The position numbers were made by a program, and so were the translations under genes. Below are positions 7,591-16,754 of a DNA stretch of 43,583 nt, in pieces. How positions within the stretch are numbered: the stretch's first letter is position 1; every line of letters starts with the position of its first letter. This stretch comes from an uncultured Anderseniella sp. Lineage in GTDB: Bacteria > Pseudomonadota > Alphaproteobacteria > Rhizobiales > Aestuariivirgaceae. The notes beneath the pieces were generated by a model. The model had not been told where the DNA came from. It searched no databases and was given only the letters and a program-made list of their open reading frames with translations. Location: the NCBI GenBank assembly GCA_938039915.1, contig CALHUA010000227.1, forward strand, positions 1 to 43,583. Direction: 5' to 3'.

Positions 7591-9069
7591 ATGTCTTTAT
7601 CGTCTGCGCTAGACGCGTCGCGGTCAGCACTATCTGCTTTCGGACAGCAGACAGGTGTCTTGTCTCGTAACATCAACAATGCTTCCAATCCGGATGCAAC
7701 GCGCAAGATCGTGAATCTTGTCACATCACCCAACGGCGGCAGTACGGTAGGCCGCACCACGCGTGCTGTTGACGTGAGCTTGTTCAACGCGTCACTGAGC
7801 TCAACGTCACAGTTCCAGGAAAGCTCCACGGTACTGGATGCGCTTGATCGCCTGGATACACTGATCAACGATCCTGAATTGGGCAGGTCGCCCGCTGCCC
7901 TGATCGGGACGCTTCGCGACAGCCTGGCCACATTTGCATCCCAGCCGGACAACACGGTGCTTGCCTCGTCCGCAATCTCCAGTGCCCTGTCCCTGTCTGG
8001 CGCCCTGAATTCCATGAGCTCTCAGGTGCAGTCAATTCGCATGGATGCAGACGCAAGTCTTGCCGAGTCAGCGGCCCTCATGAACACCAATCTGGCGGAC
8101 CTTCACGAATTGACCAGCCAGATTATTAACGGCACCAAGCTTGGTACCGATGTGACCGACTTGCTGGATCAACGTGACGTGATCCTCAAGCAGTTCTCCC
8201 AGGAGATGGGCATTTCGTGGTCGATCAAGAAAGACAACGATATCAACATTTACACCGAAAGTGGTGTGACCCTGTACGATCGGGTGCCTCGTGAAGTTTC
8301 ATTCCAGCAGTCGACCTTGCTGACTGCATCGACTCCCGGCCAGCAGCTGTATGTGGATGGTGTCCAGATCACCGGGCCAGGGAGCCCCATGCCAATTACG
8401 ACGGGCAAGATTGCAGGCCTGATTGAAGTTCGCGATGAAGTAACGCAAGGCTTTCAGTCACAGCTGGATGAAATCGCGCGCGGTCTGATCGAAGCGTTCG
8501 CTGAAAGTGATCAGTCCGCGGTACCCACACTGGCAGCACAGGCTGGATTGTTTACGTGGCCGGGTGGACCGGGCGTGCCCGCACCGGCCACGCTGTCGGC
8601 CGGACTTGCGTCTTCCATTTCGGTCAACACGACGTTGCAGACGGGTGCGGTTGATGCTGCAAGGCTGCTGCGTGACGGCAGTATCAGTGATCCCGGCAAC
8701 CCGGCGTTTGAATACAATACCAACGGCTATGCCGGTTTTTCCGACCGTCTCGATCAGATGGTCGAAGGAATTGAGGGTGCCCGTACATTTGATGTTGCAG
8801 CAGGGTTGGACGGCAGTTCCGATCTTCTGTCATTTGCTGCCGACAGCGCGTCGTGGCTTGGCGGTTTGAGGGCCGATGCGTCACGCGATGCGGAGTTTCA
8901 CAACATAACAGCGATTAGGGCCAATGAAGCCCTGTCCAATGCCACAGGCGTCAACCTGGATGAAGAAATTGCACAGATGCTTCAGATTGAAAGAAGCTAT
9001 CAAGCATCCACGAAACTCATCAGCGTAGTCGACGAATTACTCGGCTTTCTGATCACTTCGATAAGGTAA
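7591..9069 (+). CDS. flgK: Flagellar hook-associated protein 1 FlgK
   Basis: The 492-residue protein begins MSLSSALDASRSALSAFGQQTGVLSRNINNASNPDATRK, the FlgK N-terminal coiled-coil motif. It ends EEIAQMLQIERSYQASTKLISVVDELLGFLI, the axial-protein C-terminal helix. The internal DLLDQRDVILKQFSQEMGISWSI matches the conserved FlgK LLDQRD motif. FlgK is the first of two junction proteins joining hook to filament. A strong ribosome binding site (ggggacgggg) lies just before the ATG. The gene follows flgE after 41 bases and is followed by flgL after 4 bases. Confidence 0.93.
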   Translation: MSLSSALDASRSALSAFGQQTGVLSRNINNASNPDATRKIVNLVTSPNGGSTVGRTTRAVDVSLFNASLSSTSQFQESSTVLDALDRLDTLINDPELGRSPAALIGTLRDSLATFASQPDNTVLASSAISSALSLSGALNSMSSQVQSIRMDADASLAESAALMNTNLADLHELTSQIINGTKLGTDVTDLLDQRDVILKQFSQEMGISWSIKKDNDINIYTESGVTLYDRVPREVSFQQSTLLTASTPGQQLYVDGVQITGPGSPMPITTGKIAGLIEVRDEVTQGFQSQLDEIARGLIEAFAESDQSAVPTLAAQAGLFTWPGGPGVPAPATLSAGLASSISVNTTLQTGAVDAARLLRDGSISDPGNPAFEYNTNGYAGFSDRLDQMVEGIEGARTFDVAAGLDGSSDLLSFAADSASWLGGLRADASRDAEFHNITAIRANEALSNATGVNLDEEIAQMLQIERSYQASTKLISVVDELLGFLITSIR

Positions 9070-9073
9070 CGTC

Positions 9074-10126
9074 ATGGAACTTTCTCATGTCTCCACCAGC
9101 GCGCTTTACAACAACGTGAAACTCACCCTGCAGCGTTCGCAGGTTGAGCTTGCCCAGCGACAAACTGAAGTCACAACGGGCCGTCACGCGGATGTCAATC
9201 TGGCGCTGGGGCCGAGGTCCGGAGGCCCGATTACCCTGCGGGCAGAGCAGGCTCGCCTGGACGGTATCCTGAATTCCAACGCTCTGGTTGCTACCCGTCT
9301 TGACCTTATTCAGTCTTCTGTTGCGGCCGTCACCGCCAGCGCCCAGTCAATAGTTTCCAGTTTGACCACTGCGCTCGGTTCCCAAGGCACGGCAGGTATC
9401 GCAATCGAGGAGACGGCAACACAGTTTCAGAACTTCACGACGATCATGAATTCCTCCGCCAATGGCCAGTACCTGTTTGCCGGGGTGAACACTGACGTGA
9501 AACCCATGGCAGACTTTATCGGCGACCCGGCTGGCACCGCGCGAACTGCGATCAACACTGCCTTCGTAACTGAATTCGGGTTTCCGCCCGACAACCCGGC
9601 CGTAACGACAATTACGGCTGCAGCCATGGAAGCGTTCATCGACGGTGCATTTGCCGCGGTTTTCGAGGATGATGTTCAATGGAGCGCGGCATGGTCGTCT
9701 GCCGAAGACAAAAACATAAGCAGTCGTATCGGTCCCAATCTCAAGGTTGAGACAGGCATCAACGCCAACGAAACTGGTGTCCGCTCAATAGCGGCCGCAA
9801 TGACCATGGTGTCGGGCCTGGGCGGAGAGGCCCTCAATGGCGAAACGCTGGCTGTTGTTTTTGACAAGGCCTTGTCCAAGGTGGCCGAAGGCATGGCCAG
9901 CCTGAACGATGCCAGCGGACGGCTTGGACTGGTTCAGCAGCAAATATCAGAACAGAACGATGTCATGACGATCCGCAAGAGAATTAGCGAAAGTTATGTC
10001 GCAGCGCTTGAAGGCGTTGATGCCTTCGAGGCCGCCTCCCGGGTGAATCAACTCACCACCCAGATCGAAACCTCTTATTCACTCACCGCCCGGCTGCAAT
10101 CGCTGAGCCTGCTCAACTACGTCTGA
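9074..10126 (+). CDS. flgL: Flagellar hook-associated protein 3 FlgL
   Basis: The 350-residue flagellin-like junction protein has an N-terminal coiled coil (STSALYNNVKLTLQRSQVELAQRQTEVTTG) and a C-terminal matching helix (FEAASRVNQLTTQIETSYSLTARLQSLSLLNYV). The variable centre contains YLFAGVNTDVKPM, typical of FlgL and flagellins. It forms the second junction layer that receives flagellin. It sits four bases after flgK, as expected for a co-translated pair. It could be mistaken for flagellin, but its position after flgK, its length and its divergent core favour FlgL. Confidence 0.9.
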   Translation: MELSHVSTSALYNNVKLTLQRSQVELAQRQTEVTTGRHADVNLALGPRSGGPITLRAEQARLDGILNSNALVATRLDLIQSSVAAVTASAQSIVSSLTTALGSQGTAGIAIEETATQFQNFTTIMNSSANGQYLFAGVNTDVKPMADFIGDPAGTARTAINTAFVTEFGFPPDNPAVTTITAAAMEAFIDGAFAAVFEDDVQWSAAWSSAEDKNISSRIGPNLKVETGINANETGVRSIAAAMTMVSGLGGEALNGETLAVVFDKALSKVAEGMASLNDASGRLGLVQQQISEQNDVMTIRKRISESYVAALEGVDAFEAASRVNQLTTQIETSYSLTARLQSLSLLNYV

Positions 10127-10160
10127 AAATTCACATCAAGAATAGGTTGTTTTTTGATCC

Positions 10161-10508
10161 ATGTACTCAAACTCATACTCCGAGACCTCTGTAGATTGTG
10201 AAACCCAGGCAAGAGGGGCTGAGGCGGAAGCCCTCGGCCGGTCGATGGAGCTCCTGGAAATTGCACAATCCAAGGGGGGCAGGTCGACCGAGGCTGCGGA
10301 AGCCCTGCACATCACCCGCCAGCTCTGGTGCATGCTGGTAGAGGATCTCGGCAATAAGGAAAATCATTTGCCGCCGGAATTGCGCGCCAGTCTCATCTCA
10401 ATAGGCATCTGGGTCATCAAGGAATGTGAGGCCATTCGCCAGGGCGACAGTGAAAACTTCAAGGGCATCATGGATGTCACCCAGATGATCAAGGAGGGCT
10501 TGTCTTGA
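10161..10508 (+). CDS. flaF: Flagellar biosynthesis regulator FlaF
   Basis: The 115-residue acidic helical protein contains the family stretch ARGAEAEALGRSMELLEIAQSKGG and a C-terminal SLISIGIWVIKECEAI. FlaF is an alphaproteobacterial protein needed for flagellin production or secretion, acting opposite FlbT. Its stop overlaps the TTG start of flbT (TTGA), so expression of the antagonistic pair is probably coupled. The ribosome binding site before the ATG is weak, so translation may depend on readthrough from flgL, which ends 34 bases upstream. Confidence 0.88.
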   Translation: MYSNSYSETSVDCETQARGAEAEALGRSMELLEIAQSKGGRSTEAAEALHITRQLWCMLVEDLGNKENHLPPELRASLISIGIWVIKECEAIRQGDSENFKGIMDVTQMIKEGLS

Positions 10509-10975
10509 GTTCGAGTTTCAAGTTGGCCGTGCAGGCCAACCAGAAAGTATTCATCAACGGGGCAGTCATCCGGGTCGATCGCAAGGTCGGTATCGAGTTT
10601 CTGAACAATGTTACGTTCCTGCTCGGATCCCACGTGCTGCAACCTGAAGACGTCACCACGCCATTGCGGCAGCTGTATTTCGTCGTGCAGAGCATGCTCA
10701 TTGATCCGGCCAACCGGCCCAACATCATGCAGCTTTACCGCGGCATGTCGTCGGCGATGCTGGGCGCGTACCAGGATCCTCAAATTCAGCATGGTCTGAA
10801 GATCGCAGACAGCGAGGTCATGAGCGAAAGAGATTATGACGCGCTGCGCTCGCTGAAGGGGCTTTTTCATCTGGAAGCTGAAACCTACGCCGGCACCTTC
10901 TCATCGCTCGGATTGCTTGCTGCCGACCAGGCAAACGAGACTGTAGCCAATTCAATGGCTTCAAGGAAAGGATAG
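10505..10975 (+). CDS. flbT: Flagellin mRNA repressor FlbT
   Basis: The 156-residue protein carries the FlbT signature: KVFINGAVIRVDRKVGIEFLNNVTFLLGSHVL, ATTPLRQLYF-like TTPLRQLYFVVQ, and the later MLGAYQDPQIQHGLKI. In Caulobacter, FlbT binds the 5' leader of flagellin mRNA and destabilises it until the hook is complete; Rhizobiales orthologues may activate or repress. Translation starts at a TTG overlapping the flaF stop, since no ATG precedes the conserved N-terminus. The gene lies between flaF and flgD, the usual rhizobial order. Confidence 0.9.
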   Translation: MSSSFKLAVQANQKVFINGAVIRVDRKVGIEFLNNVTFLLGSHVLQPEDVTTPLRQLYFVVQSMLIDPANRPNIMQLYRGMSSAMLGAYQDPQIQHGLKIADSEVMSERDYDALRSLKGLFHLEAETYAGTFSSLGLLAADQANETVANSMASRKG

Positions 10976-10980
10976 ACACA

Positions 10981-11382
10981 ATGGAAATCAACGGAACCAA
11001 CCCGGTAACCGGAACCTCTTCATCACAGACAGCCAGTACCCCGACACCGACTACGGTGGACTATGATGCATTCCTTCAATTGCTGGTAACCCAGATGCGA
11101 AATCAGGACCCGACAAATCCGACTGATTCCGCAGAGTATCTGTCCCAGCTGGCGTCATTCTCATCGGTTGAACAGCAATTGCAGAGTAATGCCAAACTGG
11201 ACTCCTTGTTGAGCACGATGGCATTTGGACAGGGCGCGGGTCTGATTGGCCGGTCTGTCGCCAGCAGTGACGGGCAGACAACCGGCACGGTCGTGAGCAT
11301 CAGCCAGGTCGCAGGGCAGACAACCGTCAATCTGGACAGCGGCACATCGCTCAATGTCACCGATATCTCAACTGTGGGGTGA
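10981..11382 (+). CDS. flgD: Flagellar hook capping protein FlgD (short form)
   Basis: The 133-residue protein contains the conserved FlgD N-terminal core: DYDAFLQLLVTQMRNQDPTNPTDSAEYLSQLASFSSVEQQLQSNAKLDSL. A short beta segment (GRSVASSDGQTTGTVVSISQVAGQTTVNLDSGTSL) follows. FlgD caps the growing hook and is itself exported. Rhizobial FlgD proteins are this short and lack the larger Tudor/FnIII region of enterobacterial FlgD (about 230 residues). AAGGAAAGG precedes the ATG. Confidence 0.9.
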   Translation: MEINGTNPVTGTSSSQTASTPTPTTVDYDAFLQLLVTQMRNQDPTNPTDSAEYLSQLASFSSVEQQLQSNAKLDSLLSTMAFGQGAGLIGRSVASSDGQTTGTVVSISQVAGQTTVNLDSGTSLNVTDISTVG

Positions 11383-11388
11383 GCAGGT

Positions 11389-11658
11389 TTGAACGAGGTA
11401 GATGCGCTCGAGCTCATTCAGGCAGCCATCTGGACCGTGATTGTGGCATCGGGTCCGGTCATCGGATCGACGATGATCGTCGGGGTCGGCATTGGCCTGT
11501 TGCAGGCGCTGACCCAGGTTCAGGAAATCACGCTTACCTTTGTTCCAAAGATCGTGGTGGTTCTGGTGGTCATCATTTTTTCCGCGCCCTTCATTGGCAG
11601 CCAGATGCAAACCCTTACCCAGCTCACCTATGGCCGAATTGAAACCGGCTTCAATTAG
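11389..11658 (+). CDS. fliQ: Flagellar export apparatus protein FliQ
   Basis: The 89-residue protein has two membrane helices (about residues 14-39 and 50-72) with the FliQ pattern GPVIGSTMIVGVGIGLLQALTQVQEITLTFVPKI. FliQ forms part of the FliPQR export gate. The start is a TTG at 11389, preceded by gagcagg six bases after the flgD stop. No ATG is available in frame upstream of the conserved N-terminus. The order fliQ-flhA-fliR is typical of rhizobia. Confidence 0.92.
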   Translation: MNEVDALELIQAAIWTVIVASGPVIGSTMIVGVGIGLLQALTQVQEITLTFVPKIVVVLVVIIFSAPFIGSQMQTLTQLTYGRIETGFN

Positions 11659-11730
11659 CAATCGCGGACGACGGTTGCGGCCGGAGGGAGTTGGCTCCAC
11701 GGGCTTGTTGTTCCTTTTCAGATTGCAAAC

Positions 11731-13821
11731 ATGACAAATCAGTACAAGACACATGAGCTCACTCTCCTGACTTCGCCGAAAAGCGATGTCGGCCTGGCCA
11801 TTGGTGTCACGATTATTCTGTCGACACTGTTCCTGCCGGTCCCGGCGGTATTGATAGATCTTGGTCTGGCGTTCTCAATTGCCCTGTCGGTTGTGATTCT
11901 GATGGTTGCCTTGTGGATCAAGAAGCCGCTGGACTTTTCCGCCTTCCCGACAATTTTGCTGATTGCGACGATGTTGCGATTGTCTTTGAACATCGCAACC
12001 ACGCGGCTCATCCTGTCCGATGGCGCCAGTGGAACGACCGCTGCCGGCTTCATCATCAGTGGTTTTGCAGAACTGATAATGAGCAATGACTTCGTTATTG
12101 GTGTGATCGTGTTCATCATACTGATCACGGTGAATTTCATGGTCATCACCAAGGGCGCGACGCGAATTGCCGAAGTGGGGGCCCGCTTTACTCTGGACGC
12201 AATCCCCGGCAAGCAGATGGCGATTGACGCTGACCTGTCTGCAGGTCTGATTGATGACAAGGAAGCCCAGCGACGGCGCATGGAGCTGGAGGAAGAAAGC
12301 TCATTCTTCGGCGCCATGGACGGTGCCTCCAAGTTCGTGCGAGGAGATGCGGTTGCAGGGTTGATCATTACGGCTGTCAATATATTCGGCGGTATCGTGA
12401 TCGGTGTGACGAGGCATGACCTGCAGCTCGCCGAAGCCGCAGATATTTTCACCAAACTGTCTGTTGGTGACGGCCTGGTTTCCCAGATACCGGCTCTGAT
12501 CGTGTCGCTGGCCGCTGGTCTTCTGGTATCCAAGGGCGGCACCCGCGGGTCTGCCGAAGAAGCCCTCATGGGCCAGATTGTACGGTATCCGAAAGCACTC
12601 GGCGTTTCCGCCATGTTGATGGGCGCGCTGGCGCTCATGCCGGGTTTGCCGTTTCTGCCGTTCATGGTTCTGGGGGGGATTCTTGGCAGTATCGCCTACA
12701 TCCTGCCACTACGCCTGAAGCGACAGGTCGACGAACGGCAAATGGAAGAAAATCGGGTAAATGAGGAAAAACAGCTGGAGAAGGAAGGCTCCATACAAAA
12801 CCAGCTCAAGACTGCCGAGATAGAACTCTGTCTGGGAAAACACCTGTCTGCGAAGCTTGCCGCTCCCGGTGGCGAGCTGGCAACAAGGGTCGCAAAGATG
12901 CGGCGCAGGTTTGCAAAGGAATACGGATTTGTCGTGCCTGAGATAAAGGTAAGCGATGATATTGAACTGGGGCAGAGCAATTACCTGATCAAGATACACG
13001 GAACACCTGCGGATCGCGGGCAGCTTCACCTTGGCCAGATGCTCATTATTCTGGATCAGAATCAGGATCACGATTTCCCCGGAGACGAAGTGCTGGAGCC
13101 GGCATTCGGAATGCGGGCCATGTGGCTTCCCAATGTTCTTGCCAAGGAAGCAGCCCGTGAGGGTCTTCAGACAATTGATCCTCTTTCAGTGTTGTTGACG
13201 CATCTGAGTGAAATCATTCGCTCTAACCTCGGGCAGTTGTTTTCATTCAAGGATCAGCAGGCGCTGGTTGACAATCTGGAGCCTGCCTACCGCAAATTGT
13301 TTGACGATATCAGTCCGTCCCACATAACCAATTCCGGACTGCTGGCCATATTGAAACTGCTTCTCAACGAGCGGGTATCGATCCGCAACATGAACCAGAT
13401 CCTCGAGGCGGTTGCCGAGGTCGTCGCCTATACCCGAAAATCCGAGCTCATCCTGGAACAGGTCCGCAACAGGCTCGCACCGCAGATCTGCGGAGACCTG
13501 GCAACCGACGGTGCTTTGAACGTGCTTCGGTTGGGTGAAAAGTGGGAAATGCTGTTTCACAAGGCCTTGCGCCGCGATGCAAAGGGTGAAGTTGTGCAGT
13601 TCGACATCGATCCGCCACACATTGAAGAATTTTGCGCCGACCTTAAATCCAAAGCTGCAAGCCTGCAGGACAAGGGGTGCCGGTTTGCCCTGGTGACCGC
13701 ACCTGAAGCCAGAACCTATGTCCGGATGATAACCGAGCGGTTGTTCCCCGCACTGCCGGTCTTGTCTCAGGTCGAGATCGCCCGCAATGTCCAGACTGAC
13801 ACGGTAGACAGTCTGTCCTGA
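11731..13821 (+). CDS. flhA: Flagellar export gate protein FlhA
   Basis: The 696-residue protein has an eight-helix membrane half (about residues 20-330) and a large cytoplasmic C-terminal half. The FHIPEP family signature is clear: [18 protein letters not shown]-like residues, then [19 protein letters not shown]. The cytoplasmic part shows [15 protein letters not shown] and [11 protein letters not shown], conserved in FlhA/InvA. FlhA forms the nonameric ring that receives export substrates and chaperones. Its TGA overlaps the fliR ATG by one base. Length is normal for the family. Confidence 0.96.
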   Translation: MTNQYKTHELTLLTSPKSDVGLAIGVTIILSTLFLPVPAVLIDLGLAFSIALSVVILMVALWIKKPLDFSAFPTILLIATMLRLSLNIATTRLILSDGASGTTAAGFIISGFAELIMSNDFVIGVIVFIILITVNFMVITKGATRIAEVGARFTLDAIPGKQMAIDADLSAGLIDDKEAQRRRMELEEESSFFGAMDGASKFVRGDAVAGLIITAVNIFGGIVIGVTRHDLQLAEAADIFTKLSVGDGLVSQIPALIVSLAAGLLVSKGGTRGSAEEALMGQIVRYPKALGVSAMLMGALALMPGLPFLPFMVLGGILGSIAYILPLRLKRQVDERQMEENRVNEEKQLEKEGSIQNQLKTAEIELCLGKHLSAKLAAPGGELATRVAKMRRRFAKEYGFVVPEIKVSDDIELGQSNYLIKIHGTPADRGQLHLGQMLIILDQNQDHDFPGDEVLEPAFGMRAMWLPNVLAKEAAREGLQTIDPLSVLLTHLSEIIRSNLGQLFSFKDQQALVDNLEPAYRKLFDDISPSHITNSGLLAILKLLLNERVSIRNMNQILEAVAEVVAYTRKSELILEQVRNRLAPQICGDLATDGALNVLRLGEKWEMLFHKALRRDAKGEVVQFDIDPPHIEEFCADLKSKAASLQDKGCRFALVTAPEARTYVRMITERLFPALPVLSQVEIARNVQTDTVDSLS

Positions 13822-14573
13822 TGGCCCTGCAGGCGACAGATATAAACATGGCAATTCTGATTTTCTGCCGGCTTGGAACCTGCCTGATGATCATGCCGGG
13901 ACTATCGAGCATGCGGGTTCCCATGCGTGTCCGGCTGCTGATTGCCCTGATGCTTTCAATAACCCTGGTGCCGCTGGAACCGGGCGGCCTGCGCGCTCTT
14001 GCAAGCGCTGCCCGATCTTCAGACTTCCTGCAGTATGTGGTCACGGAGTGCCTGATTGGCGGTTTTATCGGTTTCCTGGGCCGTCTCTATTTTGGTGCAT
14101 TGCAGTTTGCCGCAACTGCTGCAGCGAACTTTATCGGGTTGGGACAGATATCGGGATTGCAGGTCGTGGATGCGGATCCGGTTCCCCAGTTGGCGACGAT
14201 AATGTCGTTGGCGGCAACCATGTTGATGTTCCTGCTCGACCTGCACTGGGAGGTCATTCGGGCACTGTTGGCGTCCTATACGGCCATGCCGCCCTCGACC
14301 GGTTTTGATCAGGAACTTGCCATCATCTCGATCATTGAGGGAGCAGGCAGAGCCTTTCTGCTCACACTTCGAATAACGTCGCCATTTCTCGTTTACGCCA
14401 TCGTGGTCAATGTTGCCGTAGGGGTCAGCAACAAGTTGCAACCCAACATGCCGGTGTTCTTTGTTTCGATGCCGTTTGTCATATTTGGAGGATTACTGCT
14501 GACCTATTTCACCCTTCCGGAAATGCTGGTGCTGTTCGAAGATTATTTTGCCAACTGGTTACGCAATGGCTAG
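13821..14573 (+). CDS. fliR: Flagellar export apparatus protein FliR
   Basis: The 250-residue integral membrane protein has about six hydrophobic helices. It shows FliR hallmarks: FCRLGTCLMIMPGLSSMRVPMRVRLLIAL near the N-terminus, TECLIGGFIGFLGRLYFGALQFAA, and a C-terminal VNVAVGVSNKLQPNMPVFFVSMPFVIFGGLLL. FliR joins FliP and FliQ in the export gate. The start overlaps the flhA stop. The last eight bases overlap the next gene, so flhA, fliR and the FliJ-like gene are coupled. Confidence 0.94.
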   Translation: MALQATDINMAILIFCRLGTCLMIMPGLSSMRVPMRVRLLIALMLSITLVPLEPGGLRALASAARSSDFLQYVVTECLIGGFIGFLGRLYFGALQFAATAAANFIGLGQISGLQVVDADPVPQLATIMSLAATMLMFLLDLHWEVIRALLASYTAMPPSTGFDQELAIISIIEGAGRAFLLTLRITSPFLVYAIVVNVAVGVSNKLQPNMPVFFVSMPFVIFGGLLLTYFTLPEMLVLFEDYFANWLRNG

Positions 14574-14973
14574 GAGATCAGACAGAGTCCAGCGGACCAA
14601 CCGTCTCGTCAAACTTCAGCAGGCGCTGCGCGACCTGGAAGAGGGCAGGCGGGTAATTCTGCAAAATGAGCTGGAAAATCTTCAGCAGCGTGAGAGGCAG
14701 GCGCTGGGGCAGTTATCCGGCGGGCAGGACAGCGTTATGTCCGGCGGTATCTTGCTGGGCGACATGTTGCGTTCCTACGTGCATAGACAATCCATCATCG
14801 GCAACCTTCTGGAAAACCAGCACGAAATGGTGCGCGAGCGCGCAGCCCGCCTTGAGCTGGTACAGGCACAACACACAGATGCCGTGCGTTCAATGGTATC
14901 CGGCAAGCAGGAAACAGACAGGGATGAGGTCTCCGAAACCAGCGTTTTGCGCGCAAGCCTCCCGAAAGCTTGA
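14566..14973 (+). CDS. Small coiled-coil protein, possibly FliJ-like
   Basis: The 135-residue charged protein is predicted to be almost entirely coiled coil (RTNRLVKLQQALRDLEEGRRVILQNELENLQQRERQAL, later LLENQHEMVRERAARLELVQAQH). It overlaps the fliR end by eight bases; the ATG at 14566 is chosen over 14548 because the latter adds residues deep within fliR. FliJ, the coiled-coil stalk of the FliH-FliI ATPase, has this size and architecture. No diagnostic residues allow a firm assignment, so FliJ-like is an inference from architecture and neighbours. Confidence 0.55.
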   Translation: MARRSDRVQRTNRLVKLQQALRDLEEGRRVILQNELENLQQRERQALGQLSGGQDSVMSGGILLGDMLRSYVHRQSIIGNLLENQHEMVRERAARLELVQAQHTDAVRSMVSGKQETDRDEVSETSVLRASLPKA

Positions 14974-15039
14974 TGGAGTACTGTAACGCTCGACGGAAAG
15001 TTTTGATGTGATCGGTGTTGTAAAACTGGAGGCGTAAAT

Positions 15040-15744
15040 ATGAATATTGGTAGTGGAATCGACCTGATCGCGGGCGTTATCAAAAACGCTGATCCTGGCA
15101 GAATGAAACAGGCCACCGTCCGATTGAATTCTGTCGCAAACCCTTCACCAACCATCCAGCTTGCGAATGACGTGGGCCGGCAGCATTCCTCAGGCGTGCG
15201 CATTGAAGCAGCCAGTTTCGTGCAGGTGCTGGACCGGGCGTCGGAGCCGAGAGTCAAACAGAACTTCAACATTGTTCGAACTGCGGCCACACCGGTCGAC
15301 AGTGCTCATGCACAGCACAGTGCATCGCGGATCAACCCATCCGGCAGGACGGCCGTGGACTCACCTGAACTGGAGGCTGCAAAAAAGGTTGAGGGGTTCT
15401 TTCTGCAGCAGATGTTGCAGTTCATCCTGCCTAAGGACACGTCTGCTGAAGGCAGTGCTGCGATGTCCACTGACAGGGCACGGACGCAGATGGCAACAGT
15501 TCTGGGGCAACAGCTTGCAGAAACCGGAACATTGGGTATAGCCAGCCAGATCGCGCCGGCACCGGCTGCAGCAGCCGGTGAAGCCCCCGTTGCGAAGCCC
15601 GCGTCTTTTGCCAGAAGTTCTGAAGCTGGCAATGGCCATCTCGATCTGAACTTTGCAACTATGCTCGGTTCGATTCAGAGCTTTCTTTCACTCCTCGGTG
15701 AAGAACGCGAAAGCCGCGAAAGACTGCCTGCAACGGACCGGTAA
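15040..15744 (+). CDS. Rod-binding protein (FlgJ N-terminal / CheL-type)
   Basis: The 234-residue protein has a Rod-binding (FlgJ N-terminal) domain at about residues 108-175: SPELEAAKKVEGFFLQQMLQFILPKD, then DRARTQMATVLGQQLAETGTLGIASQI. There is no glucosaminidase domain, unlike enterobacterial FlgJ; alphaproteobacteria usually carry this short form (called CheL in Caulobacter). It probably acts as a rod-assembly scaffold, with peptidoglycan cleavage supplied by a separate transglycosylase such as the one at 3263. A tggaggcg site precedes the ATG. The N-terminal 100 residues and the Ala-rich tail are not conserved in my recognition. Confidence 0.78.
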   Translation: MNIGSGIDLIAGVIKNADPGRMKQATVRLNSVANPSPTIQLANDVGRQHSSGVRIEAASFVQVLDRASEPRVKQNFNIVRTAATPVDSAHAQHSASRINPSGRTAVDSPELEAAKKVEGFFLQQMLQFILPKDTSAEGSAAMSTDRARTQMATVLGQQLAETGTLGIASQIAPAPAAAAGEAPVAKPASFARSSEAGNGHLDLNFATMLGSIQSFLSLLGEERESRERLPATDR

Positions 15745-15786
15745 AGCGGTGTGCAACCAACTCATCAATGTAATGGAAGAAACACA

Positions 15787-16227
15787 ATGCAACCTTCAAC
15801 CGGCATTGAATACAACAGAGAAGCAGCTGCCAAAGTAGGCCGTATCAACTCAGGTACAATTTTGCCAGTAGCTATCAGGGAATCGGCGGCAACCCAGGTT
15901 TCGGCAATCATGCGCGTGGCAACGGGGCTGCGTAAAATTCTGGAAGAAGAAGTTGAGCTGCTCAACAAGGACCCGTTGGCCGACATTTCCGAAATCACCA
16001 ACAGCAAGACGCTGTATCTGCTGGAACTGTCCCGGATGACCCGTCGGATGGGTGAACTGCCGGTTGATCAGGCGGTACATAGCCAGATCATGGAACTGCG
16101 TCAGGCGCTCAGTCTGAACGGAGACGCCTTGAAAGTTCATCTTGAGGCATCGCGCAGTGTTTCCGAGACCATCAAGAAAGCCATTCGCGATGAGGAATCC
16201 GACGGCACGTACACAGTGGGCCTATAG
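15787..16227 (+). CDS. FlgN-like flagellar export chaperone candidate
   Basis: The 146-residue helical protein contains IMRVATGLRKILEEEVELLNKDPLADISEITNSKTLYLLELSRMTRRM, which resembles the FlgN pattern of an N-terminal helix holding E-x-x-L-L followed by a conserved K-x-x-L segment. FlgN escorts FlgK and FlgL to the export gate. The ATG at 15787 has ggaaga upstream and excludes a poor N-terminal extension. It lies 43 bases after the rod-binding gene and 5 bases before the next gene, so co-transcription is likely. The assignment rests on composition and context. Confidence 0.55.
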   Translation: MQPSTGIEYNREAAAKVGRINSGTILPVAIRESAATQVSAIMRVATGLRKILEEEVELLNKDPLADISEITNSKTLYLLELSRMTRRMGELPVDQAVHSQIMELRQALSLNGDALKVHLEASRSVSETIKKAIRDEESDGTYTVGL

Positions 16228-16232
16228 CTCCA

Positions 16233-16703
16233 ATGGTGCGATATCTGATCGTCGGTGTATGGGCAATCCTGATAGCCATTGGTGGGGTTTACGGTGGTTT
16301 GATGTGGTCATCAAACAACGCATTGAATGCCAAGGAAGACGAGTTCCTGCCGGGTCTCGATTACGTGAAAACCGACACAATCACAGTGCCGATAGTCAGG
16401 GACAACAAGGTCCAGGGCTATGTTCTGGCCCAGTTGGTCTACACCGTGGATGCCCACCAGAAACAAGCACTGCCGGTCCCGCTTGATGTGTTTCTGCTGG
16501 ATGAGGCATTCCGTACCATCTACGGCAGCACAGTCATAGATTTTGAGAAGCTTGAAAAGTATGACCTCACGGAGTTCACCGCAGGTATTCTGAAAAACGT
16601 GAACAGCCGTTTCAAGTCTCAGCTGGTGCATGAAGTTCTTATTGAACAGTTGAATTTCATCACCATGGACATGGTGCGCAACAAGCTGGTGCAAAGACAC
16701 TGA
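16233..16703 (+). CDS. Single-pass membrane protein of unknown function (flagellar cluster)
   Basis: The 156-residue protein has one N-terminal membrane helix (VGVWAILIAIGGVYGGLMW, residues 5-25) and a periplasmic domain of about 130 residues that looks beta-strand rich (TITVPIVRDNKVQGYVLAQLVYTVD). The domain ends in a helical tail (VHEVLIEQLNFITMDMVRNKL). The architecture recalls FliL, but I do not see a clear FliL signature. It is the last plus-strand gene of the flagellar run and converges on fliI. A motor- or stator-associated role is only an inference. Confidence 0.6.
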   Translation: MVRYLIVGVWAILIAIGGVYGGLMWSSNNALNAKEDEFLPGLDYVKTDTITVPIVRDNKVQGYVLAQLVYTVDAHQKQALPVPLDVFLLDEAFRTIYGSTVIDFEKLEKYDLTEFTAGILKNVNSRFKSQLVHEVLIEQLNFITMDMVRNKLVQRH

Positions 16704-16731
16704 CCTCGCCCTGGGGCAACAGGACAATGTG

Positions 16732-16745
16732 GGTTCACCTGAACC
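16732..16745. terminator. Small hairpin between convergent genes
   Basis: GGTTCA-CC-TGAACC is a perfect six-base inverted repeat in the 51-bp gap between the membrane-protein gene and fliI. It lacks a T-tract, so terminator function is uncertain. Confidence 0.25.
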
Positions 16746-16754
16746 GGAATATTT

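Noticed and set aside
9074-10126. Possible flagellin gene
   Set aside because: It lies directly after flgK and has the length and core of FlgL; true flagellin genes appear to lie outside the window.
11739-12665. 308-codon frame antisense to flhA
   Set aside because: FlhA on the plus strand is unmistakable by its signature and gene order. The antisense frame is a codon-bias shadow rich in Ser/Arg/Ile.
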